64,000 nt of DNA from Bacillota bacterium (GCA_023435565.1 JAEYRN010000036.1:34493-98492), one strand, 5' to 3'; positions 26,183-35,313 are shown, counted from the first letter of the stretch. Notes: generated from the letters alone by a model not told the origin. Program-made: numbers and translations.

Positions 26183-27166
26183 ATGCTTGAGACGCAAGTA
26201 GTGGTTTCGCCGGCTCCGCATATTAAGGATGAATTATCAACTGAAAAAGCGATGAAAATGGTTTTTCTAGCATTACTGCCGGCAACTTTGTTTAGCTTCT
26301 GGAATTTTGGCTTTAAGGCTTTACTTCTAGTTTTACTATCAATAGTGGCTTGTATTCTTACCGAATTAATCATACAGACAGCACTAAAAAAACCGGTAAC
26401 AATCAATGATGGCAGCGCTGCTTTAACCGGCCTGTTATTAGCATTGACGGTTACACCGGAACTAATGAGCCTTTCAACTTGGTGGATGGTTATTGTTGGA
26501 GGCGTCGTCGCTATCAGTCTCGGAAAGCATATTTTCGGAGGGTTGGGACATAACCCGTTTAATCCGGCATTAATTGGGAGAGCTTTTTTGCTGGCATCCT
26601 GGCCGGTGCCGATGACTACATGGTCCTGGCCTGAAAAAGCCCTTAGTTGGGCTGGCGTTAATGCTGACGCCATATCCGGAGCCACTGTTTTAAACCTTGA
26701 CAAAATGGGTACACTTCAAAGTTTGCAATTGAAAGTTCCTTATTTAAATTTGCTTTGGGGGAATATTTCGGGCTCGCTAGGTGAGACATCAGCATTATTA
26801 CTTCTAGCAGGCGGGTTATATCTTATCATTAAAGGAGTCATTGACTGGCGAATCCCCGTAACTTATTTTGGGACTGTAATTATTTTATCATTTGTTTTCC
26901 AAAAGGATCCACTATTTCAAATTTTGGCGGGTGGATTGTTCTTGGGGGCGTTTTTCATGGCGACCGATTGGGTAACCTCACCGGTAACGAAAAAAGGACG
27001 AATTTATTTCGGGATTGGTTGTGGTGTTTTAACTATGCTAATTAGGATATTTGGTAGTTATCCTGAAGGAGTATGTTATTCAATCTTGATTATGAATGCC
27101 TGTACTCCTTTAATGGATAAATTAACCCAGCCTAAACGCTTTGGGGAGGTGAAAGCCCGTGCGTGA
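26183..27166 (+). CDS. rnfD: Rnf complex subunit D (membrane, FMN-bound)
   Basis: Membrane subunit of 327 residues with about nine helices. Carries the SGATVLNL sequence that in this family takes a covalently attached FMN at the Thr. Also has the conserved GGLGHNPFNPALIGRAFLL loop. The ATG at 26183 follows GGGGGAGCG; upstream in-frame starts lie before the ribosome site. Its end overlaps the GTG start of rnfG by 8 bases. Confidence 0.96.
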   Translation: MLETQVVVSPAPHIKDELSTEKAMKMVFLALLPATLFSFWNFGFKALLLVLLSIVACILTELIIQTALKKPVTINDGSAALTGLLLALTVTPELMSLSTWWMVIVGGVVAISLGKHIFGGLGHNPFNPALIGRAFLLASWPVPMTTWSWPEKALSWAGVNADAISGATVLNLDKMGTLQSLQLKVPYLNLLWGNISGSLGETSALLLLAGGLYLIIKGVIDWRIPVTYFGTVIILSFVFQKDPLFQILAGGLFLGAFFMATDWVTSPVTKKGRIYFGIGCGVLTMLIRIFGSYPEGVCYSILIMNACTPLMDKLTQPKRFGEVKARA

Positions 27167-27791
27167 TTACTTTCGATTAATCATAATCTTGGCGGTAATT
27201 AGCGCACTAGCTGGAGGAGCCTTAGCGTTAGTTAATTCTTTTACCGAACCCAAGATCAAAGCTTATCAAGCTCAAGCAGAAGCTAACGCATATCGGCAGG
27301 CTTTACCTAATGCCGAAGAATTCAGTGACCTTCCGGATCTTTTAACTAAAGTAAAAAGTAATCCGGAAACTTCTAATATTGAGGCTATTAAGGTTGGTTT
27401 AAAAAACGGGTCCGAAGTGGGTTGGGTTTGTAAGGTTCTAGCCAGCGGCTTTAGCAGTAATATTGTGATGTTAGTTGGAATTAGTAATTCCGGTGAACTC
27501 GGTGAGACAGTAATTATAGATCAAAAAGAGACACCTGGGTTGGGAACCAAGATAACCGATCCTGAATTTATTAGTCAATCCGCTATTAAAAAGGCCGCGC
27601 CCGGAGAAGATTTAAAGGTAAACAAAGATAACGGAAAAGTTCAAGCGGTTGCAGGGGCTACAATTTCATCAAGAGCGGTAGTTCGGGGAATTAATGAAGT
27701 GTTACGGTTTTATCAAAATCAAACTTTAGAAAACGTACAAGTTGACAAAGACAAAAACGATAAAGCAATAACGGACGTTACAAATCAATAA
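27159..27791 (+). CDS. rnfG: Rnf complex subunit G (FMN-bound)
   Basis: A 210-residue subunit with one N-terminal membrane helix (LIIILAVISALAGGALALV) and an outer domain that carries covalent FMN at the Thr of AGATISSRAV (about residue 168). GTG start, overlapping rnfD. The TPGLGTKITD stretch is typical. The C-terminal ~20 residues are charged and probably disordered. Confidence 0.96.
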   Translation: MRDYFRLIIILAVISALAGGALALVNSFTEPKIKAYQAQAEANAYRQALPNAEEFSDLPDLLTKVKSNPETSNIEAIKVGLKNGSEVGWVCKVLASGFSSNIVMLVGISNSGELGETVIIDQKETPGLGTKITDPEFISQSAIKKAAPGEDLKVNKDNGKVQAVAGATISSRAVVRGINEVLRFYQNQTLENVQVDKDKNDKAITDVTNQ

Positions 27792-27806
27792 TATGGAGGT
27801 GAACCA

Positions 27807-28430
27807 ATGAGTTTCCTCAAAATATTTAAAAATGGTATTTTTAACGAGAACCCCACCTTTCGTTTGGTTTTAGGAATGTGTCCAACTCTGGCTGTAAGTG
27901 TGGCTGTTATGAATGGTATCGGAATGGGTTTAGCGGCTACGGTAGTTTTGGTAGGATCTAACATTTTAGTTTCGCTACTTCGAAATATTATTCCTTCGGA
28001 AGTAAGGATTCCTTGTTTCATTGTTATTATTGCTTCGTTTGTAACCATTGTTGACAAATTAATGGCTGCCTATACACCGGGGTTACATTCGGTATTAGGA
28101 ATATTTATTCCGTTAATTGTCGTTAACTGTATTATTCTTGCAAGGGCTGAAGCTTTTGCTTCAAAACAAAATATTTGGCGTTCTTTGGCCGATGGAGTTG
28201 GAATGGGATTGGGTTTTACCTTGGCTCTTACGGGATTAAGCGTGGTTCGAGAAATTTTGGGCACCGGAACCCTCTTGGTTGCTAAAGATTTCGGCTTTGA
28301 AGGCATTAAATTGTTTGCTAAGGAGAATGCGGCTTTAATTATGATTCTACCACCGGGAGCCTTTATTACTCTCGGTTTGATGTTAGGTTTTATCAATTGG
28401 CTTAGCCGACGAAAGGAGGCCAATCGATGA
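27807..28430 (+). CDS. rnfE: Rnf complex subunit E
   Basis: A 207-residue membrane protein with six predicted helices, homologous to NqrD/RnfE. Typical sequence: NPTFRLVLGMCPTLAVSV near the start and CIILARAEAFASKQ in the middle. The Cys in LGMCP and in VNCI are the ligands of a membrane [2Fe-2S] cluster shared with RnfA in this family. GGAGGTG precedes ATG; it overlaps rnfA by 4 bases. Confidence 0.96.
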   Translation: MSFLKIFKNGIFNENPTFRLVLGMCPTLAVSVAVMNGIGMGLAATVVLVGSNILVSLLRNIIPSEVRIPCFIVIIASFVTIVDKLMAAYTPGLHSVLGIFIPLIVVNCIILARAEAFASKQNIWRSLADGVGMGLGFTLALTGLSVVREILGTGTLLVAKDFGFEGIKLFAKENAALIMILPPGAFITLGLMLGFINWLSRRKEANR

Positions 28431-29071
28431 TTGATGTGTTAGTTATTATCTTTGGTGCTATTTTAGTCAATAATTTTGTTTTGGTAAGGTTTTTAGGAAT
28501 CTGTCCCTTCCTCGGCGTATCCCGGCAAGTGGAGACTTCAATCGGTATGGGGCTGGCAGTTACATTCGTCATGGCCTTAGCCTCTGGTATTACGTACCTC
28601 GTTCAATTGGCGTTAAATCATTTTGATGTGAAAGTACTTCAAACAATCACATATATTTTGGTAATAGCTGTATTGGTTCAGTTCGTAGAGATGGTTATTA
28701 AAAAGACCAGTCCTAGTCTATATCAAGCTCTTGGTATTTATTTACCGCTGATTACTACCAATTGCGCTGTTTTAGGTGTGACTCTAATCAATTTTAACAG
28801 TAATTATAACTTTTTAATATCAGTTATTAACGGGATTGGAGCCGCCCTTGGTTTTACGCTTGTATTAATAGTTTTTGCGGGTATACGCGAACGGTTGGCA
28901 TCAGCATCGATCCCCAAATCTTTGCATGGTTTTCCGATTGCGTTATTGACAGCAGGGCTGCTTTCAATAGCCTTTTTAGGGTTTAGCGGTTTAAACCTAA
29001 AGGGTTTCTTTGAGTATTTTGCTAATTTGAATTTATCAGATTATCAATCATATTTAAGCTCTTTATTTTGA
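28427..29071 (+). CDS. rnfA: Rnf complex subunit A
   Basis: A 214-residue membrane subunit paired with RnfE, homologous to NqrE. Six helices are predicted. The cluster-binding cysteines appear in LGICPFLGVS and TTNCAVLGV. Start overlaps rnfE (ATGA). Confidence 0.96.
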   Translation: MIDVLVIIFGAILVNNFVLVRFLGICPFLGVSRQVETSIGMGLAVTFVMALASGITYLVQLALNHFDVKVLQTITYILVIAVLVQFVEMVIKKTSPSLYQALGIYLPLITTNCAVLGVTLINFNSNYNFLISVINGIGAALGFTLVLIVFAGIRERLASASIPKSLHGFPIALLTAGLLSIAFLGFSGLNLKGFFEYFANLNLSDYQSYLSSLF

Positions 29072-29083
29072 TGTGGAGGTGAA

Positions 29084-29914
29084 ATGATGTCACCGATTAT
29101 AGTAGCTTTTTCTTTATTAGGTATTATGGGTGTTGTTTTTGGCGCTATTCTCGCTTTTGCCTCCAAAAAATTGGCGGTTGAGACTGATCCCAGAGTGGGA
29201 GAAATTCTTGAAGTATTACCGGGAGCAAATTGTGGAGCTTGTGGTTTTCCCGGTTGTAGCGGTTTAGCCGAATCGATTGTCAGCGGCGTCGCATCTGTTG
29301 GAGCTTGTCCGGTAGGTAAAGCGGCCGTGGCTGCCAAAATTGCTTCGATTATGGGTGTTTTATTTGAAGATAATGTTAAGACCAAACATGCCAGAGTTGT
29401 CTGCCAGGGAGGCAAACAGGAGCGGGTTGATCGTTTTTATTACATGGGTGTGGCGGATTGCGCCGCTGCCGGAATGCTGAACGGCGGCCCGAAAATGTGT
29501 GAATACGGTTGTCTCGGACTGGGAAATTGTGTTCGGGTATGTTTGTTTGATGCGTTGGAAATTAACGATAACGGCCTTCCGGAAGTCAATCTAAAACGTT
29601 GCACCGGTTGTGGGGCCTGTGTGGCCGCGTGTCCCAGAGGATTAATACAATTAATCAATGAAGACCAACAAGTGATGGTTCTCTGTAAAAGCCACGGTAA
29701 AGGTCCGGATGTCCGGAAAGCCTGTAAAGTGGGATGTATTGGTTGTGGAATCTGCGCTAAAAATTGCCCGGAAAATGCAATTACCGTAACTGATTTTCTA
29801 GCGGAGATAAATCCCGAAAAATGTACTGCATGCGGTATATGTGTTGAAAAATGTCCGATGAAAACGATAAAGTTCGTTCAAGAAGACGGTAAGACAAAAG
29901 TTAAAGTTAGTTAA
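29084..29914 (+). CDS. rnfB: Rnf complex subunit B (ferredoxin-interacting, multi-Fe-S)
   Basis: A 276-residue subunit that receives electrons from ferredoxin. It has an N-terminal membrane helix (about residues 5-25), a four-Cys cluster domain (GANCGACGFPGCSG plus a later CPVGK), then several [4Fe-4S] ferredoxin motifs (CGACVAACPRG, CIGCGICAKNCPENA, CTACGICVEKCPM). GGAGGTG precedes ATG. Its last codons, GTT AGT TAA, form the left half of a 10-bp direct repeat that flanks an inserted foldback element. The operon's terminator lies beyond the insert at 30086-30118. Confidence 0.97.
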   Translation: MMSPIIVAFSLLGIMGVVFGAILAFASKKLAVETDPRVGEILEVLPGANCGACGFPGCSGLAESIVSGVASVGACPVGKAAVAAKIASIMGVLFEDNVKTKHARVVCQGGKQERVDRFYYMGVADCAAAGMLNGGPKMCEYGCLGLGNCVRVCLFDALEINDNGLPEVNLKRCTGCGACVAACPRGLIQLINEDQQVMVLCKSHGKGPDVRKACKVGCIGCGICAKNCPENAITVTDFLAEINPEKCTACGICVEKCPMKTIKFVQEDGKTKVKVS

Positions 29915-30062
29915 TACAACTTTCCCACCTTAAAATTATACAGTTAAGTCAACGCTTTGGAATATCAATTTTTGTGTAAAATCGTTAAAGCTTTGAATGT
30001 TTTCAAAAATTGATATTGATTGATATGACTTAACTGAAAAAGATTTTTGAAGTGGGAAGTTG
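29915..30062. mobile_element. Foldback (MITE-like) element with 10-bp target duplication at the rnfB stop
   Basis: About 59 bases on the left (from 29917) and 59 on the right (to 30062) are imperfect reverse complements with ~75% identity, including CAGTTAAGTCA/TGACTTAACTG and ATATCAATTTTTG/CAAAAATTGATAT. The element is flanked by exact copies of AGTTAGTTAA (29905-29914 and 30063-30072), as expected from target-site duplication. It has no coding capacity. The left copy contains the rnfB stop codon. Confidence 0.8.
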
Positions 30063-30085
30063 AGTTAGTTAAGATTAAAAGATCT

Positions 30086-30118
30086 AAAGACCAGTTCTTT
30101 TATAGCTGGTCTTTTTTT
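30086..30118 (+). terminator. Rho-independent terminator of the rnf operon
   Basis: AAAGACCAG pairs with CTGGTCTTT, followed by T-run. It now lies ~170 bases after rnfB because of the inserted foldback element. Confidence 0.93.
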
Positions 30119-30207
30119 ATCTCTCCTAATGATAAGTACCAAAAATTATTATTATTGTTGTACTTTGTTTATTCATAGGTTTGATTACTATTGAGGGGTA
30201 ATGAATT

Positions 30208-30417
30208 GTGGACAGGTTAATTGTATTTACAAAAACTATCGTGACTTCCGTAGAACCTGAAAGAACGTTTAGGACGGCGGAGGAATGTTTAATTGAAATC
30301 CGGTTGGTTGAAAGTCTTAGGGAAGCTTCTGCTTGGAAGCATGAATATGAAGTTTGTGGTCAAATTGCTAAAATTGATAAATTTTTAAGTCGAATTAAAG
30401 AGCTTGAAAGTTCCTAA
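30208..30417 (+). CDS. Small hypothetical protein (69 aa)
   Basis: GTG start with GAGGGG ten bases upstream. The product is mostly helical and charged, with a central basic/acidic mix (AEECLIEIRLVESLREASAW) and an end (KIDKFLSRIKELESS) compatible with a short coiled coil. No family recognised. It lies between the rnf terminator and the WYL regulator and may be co-transcribed with that gene. Confidence 0.6.
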   Translation: MDRLIVFTKTIVTSVEPERTFRTAEECLIEIRLVESLREASAWKHEYEVCGQIAKIDKFLSRIKELESS

Positions 30418-30506
30418 CAGATATCTCTATTTTTAGGAGAGATGCAAAGGAAGGATTATTTTTTATTTTCCAGAAGTTTTTGTTGTCTGTTTTGGAGGTA
30501 TACCGA

Positions 30507-31439
30507 ATGCGTATTGATCGGATGTTAGCGATTGTAGTGATGTTATTAAACCGAGAACGAATAACAGCCCGTGAGCTGGCGGAAAAATTTGAGGTTTCAA
30601 TCCGAACTGTTTATCGGGATATTGAAGCTATAAATCAAGCTGGAGTACCTATAGTATCTTACTCCGGAAATGATGGCGGTTTTGGGATCCTGGAAAACTT
30701 TAAACTTGATCGTCAATTATTGACATTTAATGATATGTTGGCGATTTTATCGGCGTTGAAAGGTGTCAATACTACTTTAGCGGACCGGGAAATTGATACG
30801 GCAATTGAGAAAATTAGCAGCCTGGTTCCAAAAGAAAAAATTAATGAACTAGAGCTTCGTTTCGAGCAACTCGTTATCGATGTATCACCATGGGGATTCA
30901 AGGAAGAAGATCAAAAGAAACTAAAAGAAATATACCAGGCCATTACCGAGAATTTACTTATACGCTTTGAATATCGAAACCTGAAAGGAGAAAAGAACCT
31001 TCGTATAATTGAACCAATGACATTGTTATTCAAAGGATATGCCTGGTACCTATTGGGTTATTGCCGTTTAAGAGCGGATTTTCGTTCTTTTAAACTCAAT
31101 CGAATTACGGAATTAATTGTTTTAGATGAAGAATTCGTTCGCAAAGAAAGTTCATATCGGGAATTTCCTGTCTCTGGTAATAAGAACAACACGTCGGTCC
31201 ATTTAATAATGAAATTTTCTCCCGAAGTCCGTTCCAATGTGGAGGAGTACTTTGATGGAGATAACATTGCCTACCAAGAGGATGGATATTTAATTGTTAA
31301 TGTGGATTGGACGGAAGACGAATGGATTTATTCAAACATTTTAAGTTATGGTGAAAACGTGGAAGTTTTGGAACCGTTACATATTCGAGAAATAATTCGG
31401 GCAAGGGCTACAAAACTATATAAATTGTATCATTCCTAA
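30507..31439 (+). CDS. WYL-domain transcriptional regulator with N-terminal HTH
   Basis: A 310-residue DeoR-type regulator. The N-terminal winged helix (about residues 3-60) has TARELAEKFEVSIRTVYRDI. The WYL domain (about 140-220) includes RFEYRNLKGEKNLRIIEP and YAWYLLGYCRLRADFRSFKL, with the WYL triad as W-Y-L. A C-terminal WCX-like extension completes it. WYL domains bind nucleic acid or small ligands and often control stress and defence genes. The ATG at 30507 follows GGAGGT; the upstream TTG at 30480 does not. No defence genes are adjacent, so targets are unknown. Confidence 0.93.
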   Translation: MRIDRMLAIVVMLLNRERITARELAEKFEVSIRTVYRDIEAINQAGVPIVSYSGNDGGFGILENFKLDRQLLTFNDMLAILSALKGVNTTLADREIDTAIEKISSLVPKEKINELELRFEQLVIDVSPWGFKEEDQKKLKEIYQAITENLLIRFEYRNLKGEKNLRIIEPMTLLFKGYAWYLLGYCRLRADFRSFKLNRITELIVLDEEFVRKESSYREFPVSGNKNNTSVHLIMKFSPEVRSNVEEYFDGDNIAYQEDGYLIVNVDWTEDEWIYSNILSYGENVEVLEPLHIREIIRARATKLYKLYHS

Positions 31440-31668
31440 AAAATTAGAAATAATACCAGTTAACGACATCTTGTGTTTTATAATATTTATTAATATAATC
31501 AATGACCATACTGGATATTTTATTAGATAGTCGTTAGTATTGCCAAATATAAAGATCTATTTATTACTTTCAAGATAATTTTAATGAAAAATCAGTTGAC
31601 AATTGATAACGGCAGGAATATATTGAAAGAGGTAGTAAATTAAAAGAACAAAGAGGCAGGTGAAGACA

Positions 31669-31764
31669 GTGGAAGGAGACCCTAGTAGTTGGAGAATTAT
31701 CAAACATATTAACCAATTTATGGTTCATAGGGTGTTTCATTGTCGGAACTGCCGATTTATTTAG
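31669..31764 (+). CDS. Possible 31-residue upstream ORF in the corA leader
   Basis: GTG start with AGGTGAAGA upstream. The peptide is MEGDPSSWRIIKHI followed by a basic part with HCRNCRF near the end (Cys-x-x-Cys). It lies ~100 bases before corA. It may be a leader peptide or chance. Confidence 0.3.
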   Translation: MEGDPSSWRIIKHINQFMVHRVFHCRNCRFI

Positions 31765-31797
31765 TTATTAATTTCTTCCTTCACTTCTCGACTGGCA

Positions 31798-31859
31798 CTT
31801 CTCTTCCAATGGAACACTATTAACTCTACTCTAACTATATTAATTGGAAGGGGGAGAAG
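31798..31859 (+). promoter_or_regulatory. Hairpin sequestering the corA ribosome site
   Basis: CTTCTCTTCCAAT (31798-31810) is complementary to ATTGGAAGGGGGAGAAG (31843-31859) with a small bulge. The right arm contains the corA ribosome site, so folding would block translation initiation at 31863. Confidence 0.6.
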
Positions 31860-31862
31860 GCC

Positions 31863-32849
31863 ATGCTCCGTGCTTATCTCACTGTATCCGACGAATTAAA
31901 GTTAATTGACAATTTAACTGAAAAAGGGATTTGGATAAATCTTATTAATCCTCCTGAAGCGGAACTAAAAAAAGTAGCTGTTTCGGCAGGTATTAACCCT
32001 GATTTACTACGAGCTGCTCTTGACGCCGAAGAACGTTCCCGGATAGAGGTTGATGATAACCAATTATTAATTTTGATTAATGTCCCTGTTTCAGAAGGTG
32101 AAAACGGGTCTCTTTTTTATGATGCGGTACCTTTAGGGATTATTGTTAGCGAACACTCGGTTGTCACGGTTTGTTTAAAGGAGAACCCGATTGTTACGGA
32201 GTTTGAATACGGTAAAAACCGTTCCCTTTATACTTTTAAAAAAACCCGCTTTGTCTTACAAATGTTGTTTAAGACCGCTACCTATTTTTTGCGATATCTA
32301 CAACAAATAGATAAAAAATCGGGTGAAATAGAAAACCAACTGCATGGTTCCTTAAAAAACGAAGAATTAATTAAGCTATTGAACCTTGAAAAAAGCTTGG
32401 TTTACTTTACAACTTCATTACGCGCCAATGAAATCGTAATGGAAAAACTTTTACGGCTCCAACTTAAGTCACCGATGATCAATGTGGATCCTGATACGGC
32501 GATGACTACTCATATTTTGAAGATGTATCCTGAAGATGAAGAACTGCTTGAGGATGTAATCACCGAGAACAAACAGGCAATTGAGATGTGTCAAACTTAT
32601 AGTAATATTCTATCCGGAACGATGGATGCTTTTGCTTCAATTATCTCAAATAACTTGAACATCGTGATGAAATTTTTGACTTCAGTTACTATTATTTTAG
32701 CCCTTCCTACTATGGTTGCCAGCTTTTTTGGAATGAACGTAGCGGTCCCAATGCAACATTCGCCTTATGCTTTTATGTTTACAATAATTCTTTCGATTAT
32801 TTTAGCCGTCATTGGAGTAATACTACTTCGCCGGAAGAATATGTTTTAA
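31863..32849 (+). CDS. corA: CorA-family divalent cation (Mg2+) transporter
   Basis: A 328-residue protein with the large cytoplasmic N-terminal funnel domain and two C-terminal membrane helices. The selectivity signature G-M-N (FGMNVAVPMQ) sits at the end of the first helix. A strong ribosome site (GGAAGGGGGAGAAGG) precedes ATG and can be masked by a hairpin. The 423-base upstream region is long and structured, suggesting post-transcriptional control. A terminator follows at 32881. Mg2+ is the likely cargo; Co2+ or Ni2+ are family alternatives. Confidence 0.95.
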   Translation: MLRAYLTVSDELKLIDNLTEKGIWINLINPPEAELKKVAVSAGINPDLLRAALDAEERSRIEVDDNQLLILINVPVSEGENGSLFYDAVPLGIIVSEHSVVTVCLKENPIVTEFEYGKNRSLYTFKKTRFVLQMLFKTATYFLRYLQQIDKKSGEIENQLHGSLKNEELIKLLNLEKSLVYFTTSLRANEIVMEKLLRLQLKSPMINVDPDTAMTTHILKMYPEDEELLEDVITENKQAIEMCQTYSNILSGTMDAFASIISNNLNIVMKFLTSVTIILALPTMVASFFGMNVAVPMQHSPYAFMFTIILSIILAVIGVILLRRKNMF

Positions 32850-32880
32850 AACCGGGAATCTTTTGTGATAAAATATTTAA

Positions 32881-32916
32881 AAAACAGCCGAATTATAAGA
32901 TGGTCGGCTGTTTTTT
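32881..32916 (+). terminator. Rho-independent terminator of corA
   Basis: AAAACAGCCGA pairs with TCGGCTGTTTT and is followed by more T. Confidence 0.94.
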
Positions 32917-33204
32917 AAATTATATCTTGGGTAATTGAGAGAATTGCATAATTTAAAATCCAAGCTTCAGTTCACTATATATTGATAGATACATCTGGGT
33001 TTGTCACTATATATTGTGGCTAAAGGGTCAACCAAGGTAATTATACAATTCTCATAATTATGAATTTGAAGAAAAAAAGGAAATCTATTTGGTCTACCGA
33101 ATAATTTCATAAGCTGCTTTTTTTCGGAATATCGTAAAATAAATGAATTTCACTGATCACTCTATATTAATTAAGGTCAAAACTGTAATATTTCAAGCGT
33201 TTTA
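32917..33204. other. Non-coding spacer
   Basis: AT-rich region with two nearby CACTATATATTG copies (about 32972 and 33005). No gene supported. Confidence 0.45.
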
Positions 33205-33228
33205 CAAAAAAAAAGCCGTATGGCTTTA
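33205..33228 (-). terminator. Terminator of the tRNA-Pro gene
   Basis: On the minus strand AAAGCC-ATAC-GGCTTT is followed by a long T-run, about 17 bases after the tRNA 3' end. Confidence 0.9.
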
Positions 33229-33244
33229 TAGTGTTAAATATAGA

Positions 33245-33321
33245 TGGTCGGGGTGAGAGGATTTGAACCTCCGGCCTTTCGGTCCCGAACCGAACGCTCT
33301 ACCAAGCTGAGCCACACCCCG
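33245..33321 (-). tRNA. tRNA-Pro (anticodon CGG), CCA encoded
   Basis: Full cloverleaf on the minus strand: acceptor CGGGGTG/CACCCCG, D-loop GCTCAGCTTGGTAGAGC, anticodon stem TTCGG/CCGAA with loop TTCGGGA (anticodon CGG), and T-arm GGAGGTTCAAATCCTC. The 3' ACCA is encoded. It reads CCG codons. A near-consensus promoter (33338-33366) and a terminator (33205-33228) make it a single-gene unit. Confidence 0.97.
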
Positions 33322-33337
33322 AAAAACTGCATTTATT

Positions 33338-33366
33338 AGTATAGCAGAGAGTTTAGTGTTTGTCAA
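33338..33366 (-). promoter_or_regulatory. Near-consensus promoter of tRNA-Pro
   Basis: On the minus strand TTGACA (33361-33366) and TATACT (33338-33343) are 17 bases apart, about 17 bases before the mature tRNA. Confidence 0.88.
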
Positions 33367-33379
33367 AGAAATCTTTATA

Positions 33380-33503
33380 TAATGTACAATGTATAATTTA
33401 CAATTGACAATTATTGTTAGTCAAATAATCATATCAAAAAACTATAGTCCATCATCAACTACCTGACTTAATTGTAAATTGTAAATTGTAAATTTTAAAT
33501 TGA
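33380..33503. repeat. Imperfect inverted repeat of TTTACAA/TTGTAAA heptamers
   Basis: The left part has ATGTACAATGTATAATTTAC and the right part has three tandem TTGTAAA units (about 33474-33494). The arms are roughly reverse complements around a ~60-base spacer. Same motif as in 26050-26182. Confidence 0.6.
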
Positions 33504-33520
33504 CTAACGGGGGCGGCTTA

Positions 33521-35107
33521 ATGAAGATTACTTTTTGTGGAGCAGTGGGTACAGTAACGGGATCTTGTTATTTATTTGAGACAGAACAATACCGTTTTAT
33601 TGTAGATTGTGGTATGTTTCAAGGCAGTAAAGAGATCCGTTCTTTAAACGAGCGGGAATTTCTGTTTAATCCTGCGGATTTAGATTTTGTATTATTGACT
33701 CATGCACATATCGATCATTCCGGATTAATTCCAAAATTAATCAAAAACGGTTTCTCCAAAACTATATTCGCCACCAAAGCTACGGTAGAATTGAGCCGGA
33801 TTATGTTACCCGATTCCGGTCATATTCAGGAGACAGAAAGTGAATGGCGCAATCGGAAGAGGGCCAGAAAAGGTCAACCTCTATTAGAGCCTTTATATAC
33901 CTCTATTGATGCCCAAAATTGTTTGAAACACTTTCAAGCCGTTAATTATCTTGAAGAATTCCAGCCGGTCCCGGAGATTACGGTCCGTTTTTTGGATGCC
34001 GGTCATATCTTGGGTTCGTCCATTATTGAAATCTATGTAACTGAAGCCGGAACAACAACCAAAGTAGTGTGTTCCGGAGATTTGGGTCAGAAAAATCAGC
34101 CGATAATAAAGGATCCTTCTTATGTTCATGATGCGGATTATTTACTAATCGAGTCGACTTATGGGAATCGATTACATGAAGAATCAACAGAGAGAGTCAG
34201 ACAATTAAAGAAAATGATTGTTGAGAGTGTTGAGACTGGAGGTAATCTAGTTATTCCAGCCTTTGCGGTTGGCCGTACCCAGGATTTACTCTATCATATT
34301 CGGACTTTATTATTGAAAGGAGAAATACCGCGAATTCCAGTTTATATTGATAGCCCGATGGCTGTATCGGTTACGGAAATCTACCGTGAAAGTCCGGGGT
34401 ATTATGATGAACAGACCTTAAAAATGCTAGCCGATAATCAAAGTCCTTTTGAGTATAATAATCTACACTTTATGCGTACTGTCGATGAGTCACGGCGGTT
34501 AAACGAAATAGCTAAAGGAGCGATTATCATTTCCGCCAGTGGAATGTGTGAGGCCGGGCGGATCCTCCATCACCTGAAACACAACCTTTGGAGACCGGAA
34601 TCACATATTTTATTTGTAGGATATCAAGCCGAAGGAACTTTGGGACGAAGGCTCCTGGAAGGGGCCAAAGTTGTTAAGATTATGGGAGAAGAGGTTGGTG
34701 TTCAGGCCCAAGTTCATTCCATTGGAGGTTTTTCGGCCCATGCCGACCAAGCAGGTTTAATGGATTGGTTAGGTTCTTTTAAAAAAATGCCGCGGGGAAT
34801 TTTTATCACTCATGGTGAAAATGGTGCTCAGAAAGAAATGGCAGCTTTAATCCGTCATAAATTTGGCATTGAACCTTCCATACCGGCTTGGGGGGAAGCG
34901 TATGAATTGAATGCAGCGGCTCACCGCCAGAAACAGTTACAACCATCTTTGGCCAACTTCACTTTGGATCGCACTGTAACTGACCTAGAACATTCAGTGT
35001 TAAATTTGCGTCGTCAAATTGAGGACAATTCTTTTGAAAAAACAGGAGCCCAATTGGCGGATATCCGTAGATTAATAACAGATTTAGAAGGGCTTCTAAG
35101 TAAATAG
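33521..35107 (+). CDS. Metallo-beta-lactamase/beta-CASP RNase (CPSF-like)
   Basis: A 528-residue protein with an MBL core split by a beta-CASP cap. Motifs: GAVGTVTGSCYL, LLTHAHIDHSGLIPKL (HxHxDH zinc motif), DAGHILGSS, SGDLGQKNQPIIKDP, the beta-CASP part (ESTYGNRLH, IPAFAVGRTQDLLY, DSPMAVSVTEIY, ISASGMCEAGRILHHL) and a final HSIGGFSAHADQ histidine. Proteins of this type process RNA ends. About 60 C-terminal residues form a helical extension. The ATG at 33521 follows GGGGGCGGC. It is not RNase J: the C-terminal domain and length differ. Confidence 0.93.
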   Translation: MKITFCGAVGTVTGSCYLFETEQYRFIVDCGMFQGSKEIRSLNEREFLFNPADLDFVLLTHAHIDHSGLIPKLIKNGFSKTIFATKATVELSRIMLPDSGHIQETESEWRNRKRARKGQPLLEPLYTSIDAQNCLKHFQAVNYLEEFQPVPEITVRFLDAGHILGSSIIEIYVTEAGTTTKVVCSGDLGQKNQPIIKDPSYVHDADYLLIESTYGNRLHEESTERVRQLKKMIVESVETGGNLVIPAFAVGRTQDLLYHIRTLLLKGEIPRIPVYIDSPMAVSVTEIYRESPGYYDEQTLKMLADNQSPFEYNNLHFMRTVDESRRLNEIAKGAIIISASGMCEAGRILHHLKHNLWRPESHILFVGYQAEGTLGRRLLEGAKVVKIMGEEVGVQAQVHSIGGFSAHADQAGLMDWLGSFKKMPRGIFITHGENGAQKEMAALIRHKFGIEPSIPAWGEAYELNAAAHRQKQLQPSLANFTLDRTVTDLEHSVLNLRRQIEDNSFEKTGAQLADIRRLITDLEGLLSK

Positions 35108-35313
35108 TACAACTTCTTACGCACCTTGATTTATATACAATAAAGTTGATGGTTTAAGGGAAACAAATAGTTTGTGTTTGGAAATAAAATTTAAGATAGA
35201 ACATTAACATATTTTTTCATCGAAAATTTCACCGAGGCCCTTATCCTGATCATATGATGTTTTAGAAATGCGGGATAATCGAAAAATATTTCCCTGGGGA
35301 GGGCTGTCCGGGG

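Noticed and set aside
33380..33503. CRISPR array
   Set aside because: The repeats are 7-base tandem units with no spacers of constant length and no cas gene nearby.
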